From contig CM065304.1 of NCBI GenBank assembly GCA_033032175.1, forward strand, positions 8,680,001 to 8,744,000: a stretch of DNA of 64,000 nt, read 5' to 3'. The translations under genes were made by a program, and so were the position numbers. The stretch's first letter is position 1. Each line of letters starts with the position of its first letter. A model generated the notes under the pieces. The model had not been told where the DNA came from. It did not search any database and saw only the letters and a list, made by a program, of their open reading frames with translations. Below, in pieces: positions 34,700-47,324 of the stretch. Origin of the DNA: Saturnia japonica (taxonomy: Eukaryota; Arthropoda; Insecta; Lepidoptera; Saturniidae).

Positions 34700-34870
34700 T
34701 TAATAGATTTTTATAGGTATAGCTTTTGTCTAATATCTCACTTGATGTTAAGTGATGATGTGTCCTAAGATGGTAACACGCTAAGCATACTGGAGGAACT
34801 CGACCTCAAGTGCAGCTGTCGGCATACATCTATCTATGTGGCGACAGATTTTACAATTACGAGACCAAGT
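34700..34870 (-). repeat. SINE/LINE-tail repeat family C, partial
   Basis: tctaatatctcacttgatgt, taagtgatgatgtgtcctaa, gatggtaacacgctaagc and gacctcaagtgcagct follow the family C order. The outer part is missing. Confidence 0.5.
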
Positions 34871-35084
34871 TGACACGGCTAGAACTAGAAAATACCCTAC
34901 TGTCATCCCATAAATACCTCAGAACCATCATGATTACTAATTTAAATGTTCAGGAAATTGTTTAATATGTGAATAAAAAGGGAAATCCCAAAGAATTGAT
35001 TGAAATGAGATTTGGTGGGTGAGAGGACACGATAATTGACTAGTTGACTCTTTTTTAAAGTAGGTCTTACATCTTATTATTTTA

Positions 35085-35454
35085 CTAGCTGGTAGGCTGC
35101 CTGTTATTGGATATACACAGATAGATCTCGGAACACGACAAACCAAAAGAAAATCATACATGGGTTTATCACTGTTTGTATGGTATTGTCATTATATGCC
35201 AATATGAATCCAACACATTAACCGTCCCAATAAAACTTACAACCATACAAACTTTACATTTATTATATTTGTAGGATAATACTGGTTAAACTATGACTTT
35301 TACCAGGATAAAAAGTACCCTATGTGTTATTTCAAGTTATAGAATATCTGTACGCCAAATTTCATTCAAATCAGTTCAGCCGTTTTGCGTGATTGAGTAA
35401 CAAACATTCAAACATCCAAACATACTCACTTTCGGATTTATTATATTAGTAGGA
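35085..35454 (-). mobile_element. Helitron-like copy with clean ends
   Basis: On the minus strand it starts A|TCCTACTAATATAATAAATC and ends CTACCAGCTAG|T (plus strand 35085). Inside are tgtttgttactcaatcacgc, aaaacggctgaactgatttg and aatttggcgtacag, the standard lepidopteran Helitron 5' interior. A second TCCTAC-like start at about 35276 suggests an internal duplication or nested copy. Minus-strand open frames inside are not genes. Confidence 0.65.
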
Positions 35455-35464
35455 TATTCCCAGG

Positions 35465-35630
35465 TATTATATTAAGTGAGCAATTCTTCTATATATAATT
35501 GGTTTCTCGGAAACGGCTCCAACGATTTCGATGAAACTTTGCATTTAGATAATGTTTTACATTCCAAGTTTACTACCTATATAGGGTGTTTTTCTTTTTT
35601 TGGTTATAAGACACCGAGCACAGTTCTTTT
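35465..35630 (-). mobile_element. Helitron-like family A, 5' half
   Basis: attaagtgagcaattcttc, ggtttctcggaaacggctcc, gatgaaactttgcatttag and aagacaccgagcacag. The 3' half is absent. It starts ten bases after the Helitron at 35085-35454. Confidence 0.55.
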
Positions 35631-35689
35631 ACTTTTTGTAAACAGGCGAGATTGCTGTCAGCCATAGTATTCTATATATTATTATCTCT

Positions 35690-35890
35690 GTTGTGACGTC
35701 ACACGGGTCGAAAAAACATTTGACATTTAGCATACGTTAATCATTGTAAAAATCTCGACTTTTTAAATGTCAATATCACAGCACAGACTACATAGCGAAT
35801 TTCACTTGTATGAGATCCGACGTGAAATTTGCTTAGAGTCCTATGACATCACGACATGGCCGATAGCGTTTTCAAAGTTTATAAATAAAT
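35690..35890. other. CRE-containing patch, possible MITE
   Basis: TGACGTCA at 35694-35701, inside gtgacgtcac, is followed by aaatgtcaatatcacagcac and tgacatcacgacatggccga. The repeated TGACRTCA-like words recall an old DNA element, but I see no paired ends. Confidence 0.25.
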
Positions 35891-38540
35891 ACATAGGTAG
35901 CTATCTTATATTTTTACGACCTAAAATCGAGAAATATTGGTTTCTTAAGTAAAATACTACAGAAAATATTGATTGCGCCAAATTTGATACGAGTCAAGCA
36001 GTTTATCGTGTCCAACTAGAACGCGATGACCACACAAGGCGTAAAACCTGCCATTGTGGTACGCATAGCCTGTCGCGTTATATGATCAGTCGGTGTATAT
36101 CCAGTATCCAAGCGGACTAGTAGAAGGTACTGGGTCGCGACCACCACCAACACATGGTGATAATAATAGTGATAAGACTGATAAGCCACAGTGAATCTCT
36201 TTTGATTTATCTTGTTACGGAATCAGCCTGTTTAACCTTTTAAACTGCCGAGAATTTAACAGGCTGCCATTGCTTTCGGATTACACTGAGTTTACCATCA
36301 CTTTGCTATTTCACTAAAAAAAAACTAAAATACACGCATCTGCCTCCGATCCTATCTACGTCATCATCACCATAAACATACTAAAATTCTATCCACAATG
36401 GCTTAGTTAATTGATGGGATTAACCATGTCAAATTATCTGTTGATTAAATTGTTAAAATAGCTGAAAAGCATGCGTTCCATATCTAAATGTGTAACTATA
36501 GTCTTTTATTAAACACAATTACTCAGATCTTTTGTCTGAAATTGCTATCAGTGTATGAAACCGTCAATTTTATTCGTCAGATCAACATAATAATATAATT
36601 TCACAACACTGTTGTTATAATATCTTCAATGTCATACATTATTACTTTAATTAATAAATATCATCAAAAAAATTTGTGATTTTCAATTCATAAATAACTT
36701 TGAAACGCAAACGAAACGCATAGATAGTAATTTCACCAGTTTACCGAAGAGGCGTCAAGGGGCCCCTGTGATTCCCCATGCATCACATATTATCACGCTC
36801 TGATTAAATTAATATCCCCCATATTAGCCACCAGAACTATTCGATCTAAAATAGTAAATAATTCAACAGAAATTATCATTGCTTCTTGTATTAAAATTAA
36901 TATGTATATATGTAAAAAGTAGAAGACAATATATCCAAAGAAGCGACGATGTTGCAATATAAAATAACTCAAATAAAATAACGTAGTAGAAAAGAAATTA
37001 TTATTTTACTTAAAAATAATTGAATTATAATTTTAAAGTAATAAAAATAATTAAACAATATTATCTATATAAATAGAAAATATGATCATCATTAATTATA
37101 TTATCCTTAACGAAAGCAACAAGAAAATATATGACATGCTATAAAATCACCATTCTATGAATTAATAAGTTTTGATATCTATTGAAAAAGCGTACTTCAC
37201 CGAATTGCGAAAAAGTTGATTATATGCATTATGTATCGATGTAGTGAACAAAACAGAGAAGGACAGTTTCTCAGGGCGCCTGAGTCTCAACGATCACGAC
37301 CTTCAGGTATACAACTTGGTTGTTACTTAAGGCAAATCTGTTCAAACGACTAAACCGACGTCAACCTAAAAGTAGGTAAATAGACAAATTCCTTGAAAAA
37401 ATTAGTAGTTATTATTTTTTTTAATTTAGTATGTAATAAGGCACTTGCGAACATCCGATTCTAATACCAAATTTGTGTTTGACTCAAAGAAGTACCGACG
37501 GTAAAATTAAGTGGGATGGTGTTTTACTGTTACTTAAACTTATAATATTTTATTAATGTGTTATTATAAGAACATATTCAGCTGATTCACAAATTAAACA
37601 CGTTAGAAAGTAATATTCACACGAATTTAAAATACATATTTTACGTATTATGGCTAATAGAAACCTAGTAAATTATAAATTTTGCATGAAATAGTAATAA
37701 AGTATATAAATAATATTAATTAGTGTAAAAACTAATAATCCGGCAAAACTTTTTCTTTTTGGTGCTTACGACTATTTTATAGACATCGTCGTGTAAGTTG
37801 ATAAACCAGTGTAAAACTAGCTTAATTGTGATTTTGTACGAAAGCGTCATATTTATTTTTTGTAACGTGTATATGAATATAAAATTCATAACGCTCTAAA
37901 CGGCGACAGAACAACTTTAAAAAATTGTGTAAACACAACCAGTATGCGTTTAGAAAATTAATCGTAAGTTTATCACTTGTGTATTATTTTAGAATCAAAA
38001 TATATAAACTGTAATTAATTCGGTTACATTTTTTACAAACTCGATACCGGCGTCAATGGAAATATAAAAATAATCAACAAACTAATAACAGCATTAATAA
38101 GAAATCAACAGCCAAAATAAAGAGTATTTTAGTGACCTGTCACATATTTCTTGATATATCACATATCTATCATTCATTATCGTCTTGACCTTCCGAAGTT
38201 ACGATTAAGGTTGGAATTAATGACTAAATTCACAGAAATAGTTTTTTGCAACACTTCTACTTCTGAAATTTATTAATAAACTTTAACGTTCGCGCATATA
38301 ATTTATAACACTTTAGGGTGGCTTAAAACAATTCATTAAACCATATTTAAATCGTTAAATCACATTTAAGATTGACAGTTCCATACATTTTTACATAACT
38401 AAATTGAATTTAAGGTAAAACTGAATTTAATTTTTTTTGGTGCAAGTCGGCTGGAATTCCTTCTTTCATTTTACTTTTCGTTACTTCTTTGTTTTATGCA
38501 TTTGCGAATAGCGGGACGATCTCACATATTTTGGTTTATA
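35891..38540. other. No gene recognised
   Basis: AT-rich noncoding DNA. CTCAGGGCGCCTGAG (37270-37284) is a short inverted repeat. No ORF of substance on either strand. Confidence 0.45.
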
Positions 38541-38634
38541 GTAGTCAGTATATTTTACGGAGAGTTAAGAAAGAACAAAAATCAATCAGTAAACATATAT
38601 TTCGCAAGATACTATCTAGTGTTCGTGAGAAATA

Positions 38635-38709
38635 ATGTCAGAAATGTATTTGGAATTAAGTGAATTTTGCTACGGCTTGCAAGATATACCAATTCGTATA
38701 TGGCCATAA
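38635..38709 (+). CDS. Candidate small first exon, MSEMYLELSEF
   Basis: ATG at 38635 begins MSEMYLELSEFCYGLQDIPI and reaches TAA at 38707. The first ten residues match the host exon at 63954 (MSESYLELAE) at eight positions, with different codons at most of the shared residues, which favours protein-level similarity over a recent DNA copy. An arthropod initiator word (TCAGT, 38544-38548) lies about 90 bases upstream. Possible splice donors are GTGAAT at 38660 and GTATAT at 38696, both weak. It may be an alternative or paralogous first exon, or coincidence. Confidence 0.3.
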   Translation: MSEMYLELSEFCYGLQDIPIRIWP

Positions 38710-38994
38710 AAAAGATTACGAAAGGAAATTGTTTCACATGGTATTTATCTATAAATACGTGATGCAAAAATGTGAGTAGGTGTTTCTTTTATATTTTTTT
38801 CTTACAATAGAATAATCATTTAAATGAACATAAATTATAAATATATTTTAATGATAAATATTTTATTTCGTATGTAAATTGTTTATTTTATAGTTAAAAA
38901 TATGGGGGTGATCGAGTTTAACAAATATTGCAAAAAAAAAAAACACCTATCTAGGAAAGTAAAACGTAAAGTATTAAAATTTGATAAATCTTTA

Positions 38995-39385
38995 GAGCAG
39001 TTTCCGAGAACGAAGAGAAAAACATCTTAGTATTCTATAGATTCGCCATATGGGTGCCGGGTCCATTGCGTGGCAGACGGAGAAACTCCGAGGAGTCCCC
39101 TGGACTTGCGGTCCGTGTGTAGGTTTAAGAGACTCCCCTGGATACACATCAGCGCTCAAATTGACTGCCTGCGATACCCTCCCAGCCAAGCCATATTTGC
39201 TAAGATCCTGTTAATACTGCTTTAGATACCTGTTCTAAAATAGAACTTACTGCAGTTCTCGAAATGCCGAGGTCTTTTAGCAAGTTATAGAGAGATTTCG
39301 CTGGAATACCTCTCGCTCCCACTTCTACCGCATATAAATTCACCACATAGCCGTTTTTGATTAGTTCATTTGTTAAGCCATACTA
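38995..39385 (-). mobile_element. Non-LTR retrotransposon C-terminal fragment
   Basis: The minus strand (39385 downwards) reads GLTNELIKNGYVVNLYAVEV, then GARGIPAKSLYNLLKDLGIS and AVLTGS, a stop, then IWLGWEGIAG. The block VEVGARG...SLYNLLKDLG...IWL is known from the C-terminal region of reverse-transcriptase proteins of several animal retroelements. The continuation (39189-38995) reads AVNLSADVYPGESLKPTHGP with stops between. The clade is not certain. No RT domain is present in the window beside it. Confidence 0.5.
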
Positions 39386-39389
39386 ACTA

Positions 39390-39620
39390 ATAATCTTTAA
39401 TATTTTTATAAAGTAGCCACTATTATAATAATAAGTTTCAGTTATTTAAACAGTTACTTTGACCGGATTAAGAAACACATTATTCAATGCGTAAAACCTG
39501 ATGTTATTCAAACAGAATCCTTAAATTGTAAAGAAGTACTGGGGTAAAATAGAGACTTAAAATTTGGTTATTTATTTTGAGACCTATAAGTGGCTATAAG
39601 CCCCTTGGAGCATTAAAAAT
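39390..39620. other. No gene recognised
   Basis: AT-rich noncoding spacer between two repeats. Confidence 0.35.
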
Positions 39621-39626
39621 ACAAAA

Positions 39627-40160
39627 AAAACCGGCCAAGTGTGAGTCGGACTCGTGCACCGAGGGCTCCACAATTATACAGCCACATTCACTAAAATAAT
39701 TATGTAACATTACACAAGAAAGTACCGAACAATTCTAACGAAAAGCTAAACTATATTGAAGCACAAACTTAACTTTACCGTTGGAAAACTGTTGCCCCTA
39801 TACATCGATATATACTGCGGTCAGTCTACCAACTGCAAATAAGATTGTAATCGCAAAAAAAATTACTATAAAGAAGGCCACTCTTACTTTGCCGTTGGAA
39901 ATCGATATATGCCGCGGTCAGTTTACCATATGTAAACAAGTTTGTAATCGCAAAGATTTTTTTAATGTAATTACAAATTTACGGTTTTCGGTTTTTTTTT
40001 TTACTTGTGCTAAAAGACATTTCTTCTAGCCAAATTTCATGACTCCAGATCAACTGGAAGCTCTATAGATTTTTATCCACTTTGCGATCCGTTCCACAAA
40101 AATCCGTTGCTTGGTTTAGAAGTAGGCGGACAAACAGACAGACGCGGATAGCAACTTTCT
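39627..40160 (+). repeat. 'accggccaagtg' dispersed repeat, with internal duplication
   Basis: Opens aaaccggccaagtgtgagtc and ggactcgtgcaccgagggct, hallmark of a repeat very common in moths and butterflies; later caaatttcatgactccagat and gacaaacagacagacg. A block with ccgttggaaa, atcgatatat and gcggtcagt occurs twice (39779 and 39892), about 113 bp apart. The relative at 61255-61635 has the other end. Confidence 0.6.
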
Positions 40161-40540
40161 TTTATACTATGTATAGATTATATATATATATATTGCTTCG
40201 TTGGTTTGTTTGTGCCTTAGTTCGTAAACTATTTATCTAAATGCGATATAATATTGGTGAGTTGTTACACGTATAATCGCAAAGGTATTAATTAGTACAA
40301 ACATCTTAGAATAGGCGGCATGCAATTCGTTTCAATTTGAAGATAACAGAAACGATGTTGCTGGAAAAATAATTAATAAAAAAATATCAGTGACTATTAA
40401 ACCCCTCTTTTCCTCTAGTAAAGGGCCTGTACAGAAAACGCTCATTCAAACATCAACGAATTATTATTTTATTCCTAATCGTGATTTGATATGATACGTT
40501 TTTATTTTGGGACACAACGTCCTATAGCCGTATTCACACG
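40161..40540. other. No gene recognised
   Basis: AT-rich noncoding sequence; a short TA run at 40181-40191. Confidence 0.4.
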
Positions 40541-40546
40541 CTCACG

Positions 40547-40640
40547 AATCGTGAAAAATCACGATTACAACCAACTGTATCGTACTTCCATCGCTATTAA
40601 TAAAGAATCGTCAATATATATGTGAGTGGGCCGGCCGGCC
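40547..40640. repeat. Short hairpin and GGCC palindrome
   Basis: AATCGTG (40547-40553) and CACGATT (40560-40566) can pair around six bases. Sixty bases on, GGCCGGCCGGCC (40629-40640) is a perfect 12-bp palindrome in AT-rich DNA. Function unknown. Confidence 0.4.
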
Positions 40641-40876
40641 GTTAAGCGTTTACAATCCGACCTATTAACAACATAGTTAAGGCAAAAAATTATAAATTAT
40701 AATTATAAATGAATATCGATGAATATATTTAACCATTAATGTATTTTTTAACTTTCCTATGGAAGCCGTATTGTCTAACGATAATTCGACTTCGTTAGTA
40801 TTTAAAGTTGACAACAGTGTAATTATTATAGGCGTTCGTTATCTGTAATATGCGGTTGTTTGTGTGAATGTTGGTC

Positions 40877-41005
40877 ATGGCGGTTGCGGTGCTCAGCGAG
40901 GCCTCACTTTTTGTTCTTTTCAAATCATTAACCTCATTTGTGACAGCACGCGAATTAGCACCGGTCGCATTTTATTGTTTAATGGCAATTATAAAAAATA
41001 AATAA
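40877..41005 (+). CDS. Small ORF, 42 codons, unidentified
   Basis: ATG at 40877 reads MAVAVLSEASLFVLFKSLTS, then FVTARELAPVAFYCLMAII and a stop at 41005. The start lies in a GC-richer patch (tggtcatggcggttgcggtg). The residues are hydrophobic but no clear signal peptide boundary or domain is visible. It may be a micropeptide, a 5' exon or chance. Confidence 0.2.
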   Translation: MAVAVLSEASLFVLFKSLTSFVTARELAPVAFYCLMAIIKNK

Positions 41006-42539
41006 ACTAAACCGATGACGTATTAGTATACATTACTTTGATAGTGATTTTCGTTTGGCGATACAGTTATAAACGACTAGCAACCGTCCGTTACTCTGTA
41101 CACTTTAATTATAATATAAGAATTAATATGTAACAATAAAAAATAGCTCATAACACTCAGGGATAATGTTACTTTCTATCAGTGAAAGATTTTTCATAAT
41201 CGGATCAGTAATTCCGCAGATTATTACCTCCTACAGAAATACAAGCTACATCATTATAATTGTAATAAAATAACATAATTGTAAAGTAATATGATTACTT
41301 ACATATATTTTATATACTCATATTTATATATAACTTTAAAGTGATAATGAAAATAAGTATGAAATGAGAGTTAGGATATCATAAATTTATAAGACTAATA
41401 TTTGGATTTTATGTAGGATTAAACGCTGGCATCACATGCCCAACGAGTCTGGCAGGCATAAGACGTCACGGTTAGTTGACGGAAGGCGTCACGGGCTGCC
41501 GAACTCCCCTCTTCTTCAAGCCTTCGGGAACTCTCGGATGTCTTCGGACATCTTCGGAAGTCAGATCCTAATTCCTTAGGCGTGTGCGCTTGGTGGTGTT
41601 CACTAGAGGTGACTCAACTAATTATTGAGATCTATAGGTATAATGATATCACGGTATCTTTATTGCCTTATTTTGTTGTAATTTGGTTGTAGTGGCTATT
41701 AGTCATGTAATCACTGCTTCACTCAGGTATTGTTATAAAGTACTTTACAGGCAAAAAAAGAGGAAACAGAAGTAATATTACGACAGACACACTTCAACGA
41801 TAAGTTACTAATCTTATAAATTACGCTTATTATATGCAAGTTTTTATTTCTTGTCCTCATAGCGAGTAATTATTTGACAATACAAAAACTCGTTTGGACT
41901 ATGGTCTTTAAGTATTCTAATTAAATAATAGTTACAGCTTCTTTAAAACTTAGTGTAAAATACAATTAACTGTTCAAAATTTTTATTTAAAACTTTTAGT
42001 TACTTTATATTATTTACGTCTGCCACTAAATATAACGAACTTGTTTCGACACCGGAGACCTTGTGGTCCCATTTGAATAGTTTGACAGGAATGTGACCCG
42101 CGTTCGGAGCCAGTTAGTTTTGTTTACTTTAGTGGCGTAGTGTTATGAAACGTTAAAACAAGGTGGTCTTTTAGCGAGTTCTTGTTAAATTTTAAGTGGA
42201 AAGTCAAGAGTTAAGAAAAAAATGCACTTAGGTATGCACTTACCTAAAAACCTATTATATCACGTTAATCATTATTGTTACTTTTCCTGTATTCGTTAGA
42301 AAAACTTTTCTACAATCTGGTGGGATTTTTTTTATAGCTTGCGTTCTTCTAATAATTAGATAATTTGTTTATAGACATACTCTTGTAGATACGGATTATC
42401 ATTACAGATGGGCCGGTTAAAATGAATGTTCACCGAATTTCGGTCCATCCCTATTTACCATTGAAAGTAATTTTAATTCACATATAACTGAGAATTCCTT
42501 TGTTCCGCTAATTCGTTTCGAATTCGATTATTAACTAAT
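41006..42539. other. No gene recognised
   Basis: Mostly AT-rich. At 41420-41610 there is a GC-richer patch with repeated tcttcgga words and a gacgtcac at 41462. At 42095-42240 a run gttcggagccagttag ... gcacttag|gtatgc could be a 5' exon with a donor, but nothing confirms it. Confidence 0.35.
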
Positions 42540-42540
42540 A

Positions 42541-42783
42541 CTAGCGGTCGCCCAATGATCAAAATTCGACTAGTGACTTTTTAATCATAGAATATTTTCT
42601 GTTTGACATTTGCAGTATGAACCTAAACAATGAATATTTTATCACTTGCTGTCACTTTTCAATGGATAAATTTTCGCTTTCTGCACTCCTTCTCCATATA
42701 CACATAAACCATGCCAAATCTCACAGGCTTCCGTGCACGCTGTATTTAAAAAGGGGTAGAAAGTTTTAGCTCACGTATTAATA
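42541..42783 (-). mobile_element. Helitron-like family A copy, internally deleted
   Basis: Opens A|CTAGcggtcgcccaatgatc, the reverse of the family A 3' end. About 110 bp of family sequence are missing at 42664 (cttttcaatg joined to gataaatttt). It ends near gctcacgtattaatata. Confidence 0.65.
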
Positions 42784-43405
42784 TAATGATATTGTTTTCT
42801 ACTGCAGTAATATGTAAATTCTGTTCAACCTATAAAACTTCTAGGAAACTAACATAAGGCACTAGTTAAAAACAATTATTATGAGACAGTATTCAGAACG
42901 ATTACACCACATTGCATTACAGGTTTCTATAATAAATTGTTTATATATTCGTTGCTTAAAGATTGTACTAATATGGCATATATGAATATAATTGCTAAGT
43001 TAAGCACGACAAATTCTTTAAATAACTCAGTTTGAGTCAACAGTTATTACGTTTAAAGGTAAGTAGATAGGTAGGTAAGTAGGTAGTTAGTAATAAAAAT
43101 TTAATAAACACTTTAATTTCTTTTAAAGTATCCTAAATACAAACAGTTTTAAACATTTATCTTCCATAAATAGACTCAAAGATCGCGTACATTTAAATTT
43201 TGTATTTCTTTACACGCCACAATAAAGACAGAGGCTAGGCGTGACGGTGACCGTACAGTAATTAAATTACCAACACTCACTCTAGACCGGTGGAAACTAT
43301 GTCAGTATGAGTCGTGTGAGATGTCTCCTAACACGAACAATTCGACCTCACGTATTATCAATCAATACAATGTGAAGTAGCTACACATAGGTACTTTGTT
43401 GGTGA
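42784..43405. other. No gene recognised
   Basis: AT-rich noncoding; a GTAG-type tetranucleotide tract at 43060-43090. Confidence 0.4.
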
Positions 43406-43406
43406 T

Positions 43407-43410
<4 letters not shown>

Positions 43411-43446
<36 letters not shown>
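43411..43446. repeat. (TA)18 microsatellite
   Basis: Uninterrupted TA dinucleotide run of 36 bases, followed shortly by another tatatatat. Confidence 0.9.
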
Positions 43447-43449
<3 letters not shown>

Positions 43450-45238
43450 ATATATATGTATTAAACATTTTCTATTTTCAAGTGACGTGTAGATAGATAA
43501 TTATATTTAAGGTTTAATGCTTACTCAATTTAAAATATAAACAAATCATCACTAGGAATAAAAATATAGCAATCACCATTAATTATTTATTTTACCTTAG
43601 AAAGATATTATGCAGATCTTGATTTTAAATAAATAAAACAGAACATAGTTACGTTATCAGGACCACGTCTACGTGTGTGTGTGTTTGTTTTAAATTGGCT
43701 AAATAAGGAATTAAGTTAGTAGAGTAGAGAACAATAAGTAAATAACTTCCTTACACACAACTATTACTCATATCTTTTCCCGAATACCCAATCATTTACG
43801 GTTTGCCGAACGATTTTCGATTTGTAATGTACTCGTGATATTATCTAAGATTTCATTTAAGCTCCTCTATATTACAGGTCAAACTAGGTGCCACGGATTA
43901 TCGACCTAGGTAAGAAACTGCTTTCGACGTACCTAGTTCATATCATAAGTGATCAATGGCATTGACGTCATTGGCTACCAACGACAGATTCTTGTCAATT
44001 AGCGGTTGCAGAATTTATTTCACTATAATTTCTTTACAATCATCTCAAGTGCAGTTATTTTATCAAGTTGTCGTAAAAAGAAGTTTAATTAATTACAAGC
44101 TTATATTTATTTGTATGTATGAATTGTCATCTTGCAATTAACATTTTAACTAGTTACATACACTTCACTTTTTGAACTGAATTTTGCAATACTTCTGTTA
44201 CTTCGATGGCAATGCAATAATGTGATATTAATGAATTGATCCGATGATTAACCGCAATGCTGGCTATAGCAACGACTCAACAAAACAGGATACGCTAGTC
44301 GTGTTTACAGGGGAAAAGTTTAGCGGTTAAAAGCGCCTTTAAAGAGTTCATCGATTCCCGTCTCCAGGATTTCTATAGCACAGGCATCAGTGAAATTCTA
44401 TTAAAATGGACAAAATGCGTGGACAATAACTGCTAGCACTACAACTTTTTATATATTATACTTTTTATTTAAAAAATGTTTCATCATTTCTATTTAAAAC
44501 GGCAATTTTATATTTAAACCCCTATTATTATATTAACCACAAAGGCACATTTCTATAAATTACGATTTTACAAACAGATCATTACTATGACATCATACTT
44601 AAAGTATGCAGAGGTAATTAGTATATAAATTAAATAAATTTCCACTCTATATGTATATCTTAGATATCTTAGATATCTTATATCAGATATTTAAAATTTA
44701 ATATGTCCTTGTTATTAATTATTTAATCTTAAAGTGTGTAACAAAGCGCACAACTGGCCAACGATGTAAAAACTACACAAGTATACAAGAAATCCGTCAA
44801 ACAATTCCGCTTTTAAAAATCGTTAAAAAAGTTTACATTGATTTATTGCGTCAAAACTACTACTACACACACAGAATCGTGACACACATTACAAAGCTAG
44901 AACTGGCTCGCACTACGAATACAACTAAAATTTATTTAAAACGACAATGGAAACACTATGGTAAGAATTAGTTACATTAATATTGCAAATAATTGTATAG
45001 TCGCCTCTCTATCAATTCACGAACACCATTCAGTATTCCAATGTGAAAGCATTGCTCGATTCTAATAGTCATGAATATGTAGTAATTTACATTTTCTTTA
45101 TGTAACCGTACAGAATTTACTGTGCACGATAATGAATTTTAATGTAATTGTACTTTTATTGGCTTGAACAGTAAAATCCCTGTGTCGTATAAGATTGTTG
45201 TGCATTAACTACTTCTTGTTCATCAAATTCTTTTATAA
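43447..45238. other. No gene recognised
   Basis: AT-rich noncoding. A small 9-bp tandem (tatcttaga, nearly three copies) is at 44656-44680. ORFs here have no coding character. Confidence 0.45.
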
Positions 45239-46151
45239 TCTATACTAATATTATATAGCTCAAAAGATTGTGTTTTGTTTGAACGCTCTAATCTCTGTAA
45301 CTTCAGTCTGATTTCGAATTTTAAATCTTGAGGAAGGTAGATATACTTATATTAAGAGTAAAGAATCGCAATCTTTACATTAAAGAAGATATTTGAGAAA
45401 AAATATTACGGAGTTTTAGAATTATGGATAGTTTTTTAAATATTTGTCTGTCTGTTGGTATGTTTGAACGACAATCACGCAAAAACTATTGGACCAAATT
45501 TAATGAAATTTCGTATGTCTGTAGTTAATAATTTGAAGCATTTAAGATGCATTTTTACACGTATGGACATTGGTTTGGTCTATAAATTGCATTTAGGTTA
45601 TGTATATATAATTTTTTTTAATGCATGTATATGAAATTATGTGATTTATTTAAAATATTTATTGAAACAAAATGAAAAGATACCTAATTAATCCAAATTA
45701 TTTTATCTTAGAGATGACTTTTAAAAAAGGTAATTAATAGTAATGTTGGTTGTGTTGGTATGTTTTTTTTTCCAGGACAATAATTTATAGAGATATTATA
45801 TTCAATTATAGAATAAATCATAGAGGGCGCTGGCGCTATACAACTTGGTTTAAATCTTATGGAATTAATTTGATATTTAATGTCATACTTAAGTATATTT
45901 TCTGTAAGCACATAAATTAATAATTAGCTGTGCCCGCGACTTTGCCCGCGAGGTAAATTTCGTGTATCAAAAACAGCAACTAAAACTCTAAAGAGCGGAA
46001 TAGTAACCATGAACATGAAGCAATCTGGAATGCTGTAGGCAAGTACGGGAAGTGAGAACAACGTGTAGCCTACACAGGTGCGTTGACGGACTGCGCAGTT
46101 GAGAGTAGGCCGAATAAATTTAACACGGGTGAAACCGTGGGGCGTAGCTAG
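45239..46151 (+). mobile_element. Helitron-like family H copy with nested insert
   Basis: Starts A|TCTATACTAATATTATATAG, then tttgaacgctctaatctctg. The 3' end resumes at about 45985 (ctctaaagagcggaatagta; aggcaagtacgggaagtgag) and closes cacgggtgaaaccgtgggg, then cgtagCTAG|T. The middle, about 45430-45960, holds foreign Helitron-like text (acgacaatcacgcaaaaac at 45470; ttagctgtgcccgcgacttt at 45926). Confidence 0.6.
45605..45935. repeat. Dispersed repeat family G, copy 1
   Basis: Shares an ordered series of words with 51385-51960: attgaaacaaaatgaaaag, ctaattaatccaaattattt, aatgtcatacttaagtatat and tttctgtaagcacat. It lies inside the family H Helitron. Confidence 0.4.
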
Positions 46152-47320
46152 TCATAATTAAAATATTACAATTGAACACGCATAAATAAATATTTTTTAT
46201 ATATATTAAAAATTATTCTTAGAAGTTGAAATATGTTATATTTGCTTAGAGTTTATATTCATCCATTTTGCTCTTGTCCATGTGAACACCTTGGAACTCA
46301 TTGTTTGTTATAATTAATTGACAAACAAACGGATTGTATCAGTTTGGGAAATCATTATCTACAATAATGTGTGTACTTTTACTAATATGTAAAGATTATT
46401 TTAATAAACAATTTTATTTTACTTTGGTAAACAAATACTTCATTGCTGATTATGGAAATCCATACAAGCAAAGGGGTCGTTGGTGCCAATCGAATCACAG
46501 GAACACTTTTATTTTTATTACAATACATTATTACTAGAAATATACTTGAAATAAAAATCCCATTTTTTAGACTTAATAAGACATAAAAATTGTGTTAGGT
46601 TTTACAATGAACTTCCTAAGTACATTACCGATTATACCGAAAATGAATTCAAGAATCATGTTAAAATAACTCGGCTCCCGGGGATGGCAAAAATATATTA
46701 TGCCAATTTTACGTACATTTTTGTGATGTAAGGGGGAGCCAAAGGGTTAATTAAGTAAGTTTTATTGTCGTAAGGGTATCTATAATTATAGGTTTAATCA
46801 TTACGTGAATTATAATGGAGTCTGGAAGTAATTCCCTCTCTGTACGTTCACTAATAATGTAAATAACTAAGTGTAAACAATAATATGGTTTAAAACAATT
46901 ACAAAAAAAAAAATGCGTTTAACTTGATCGAGTTTCTTGCCAATTCTTCTCGACGACTGTGATATGATATTCATCGAACCGGTGGTAGTGTATATTAGTA
47001 TATTGTATTATTATTATTGTATACTGTATTACAGTAGGTAAGGGCCTTCTTAAAGTCTAAATTGAATAATTTTGTCTTATATGATCATGTTGTTTGGTGT
47101 GGTGACGTTGTAATAACCGTATAAAATTAAAAGTCGTTTGGTCAAAAAAAAAAAAGTCTGATGTATAAATGACCTAAATAGGTAATGTAATAATTATCAT
47201 ATTGTTTAGCTGCCGACGCGACAAGGTCAATTGTTGCTTGATAATAATCTCTCAGTTAATTGCTTGTACAATAGTTATATTATTTTATAAATCGAATGTA
47301 TTTAAATAAAAAACTTCTAA
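46152..47320. other. No gene recognised
   Basis: AT-rich noncoding sequence with one less AT-rich patch at 46660-46745 (ggctcccggggatggc). No coding frame stands out. Confidence 0.4.
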
Positions 47321-47324
47321 ATAT

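Noticed and set aside
42095..42240. Possible 5' UTR exon with donor AG|GTATGC
   Set aside because: Only a single weak donor and no start-site evidence; could not be separated from chance.
43406..43446. Possible CRISPR or other array
   Set aside because: It is a plain TA microsatellite; no spaced repeats, and the genome is eukaryotic.
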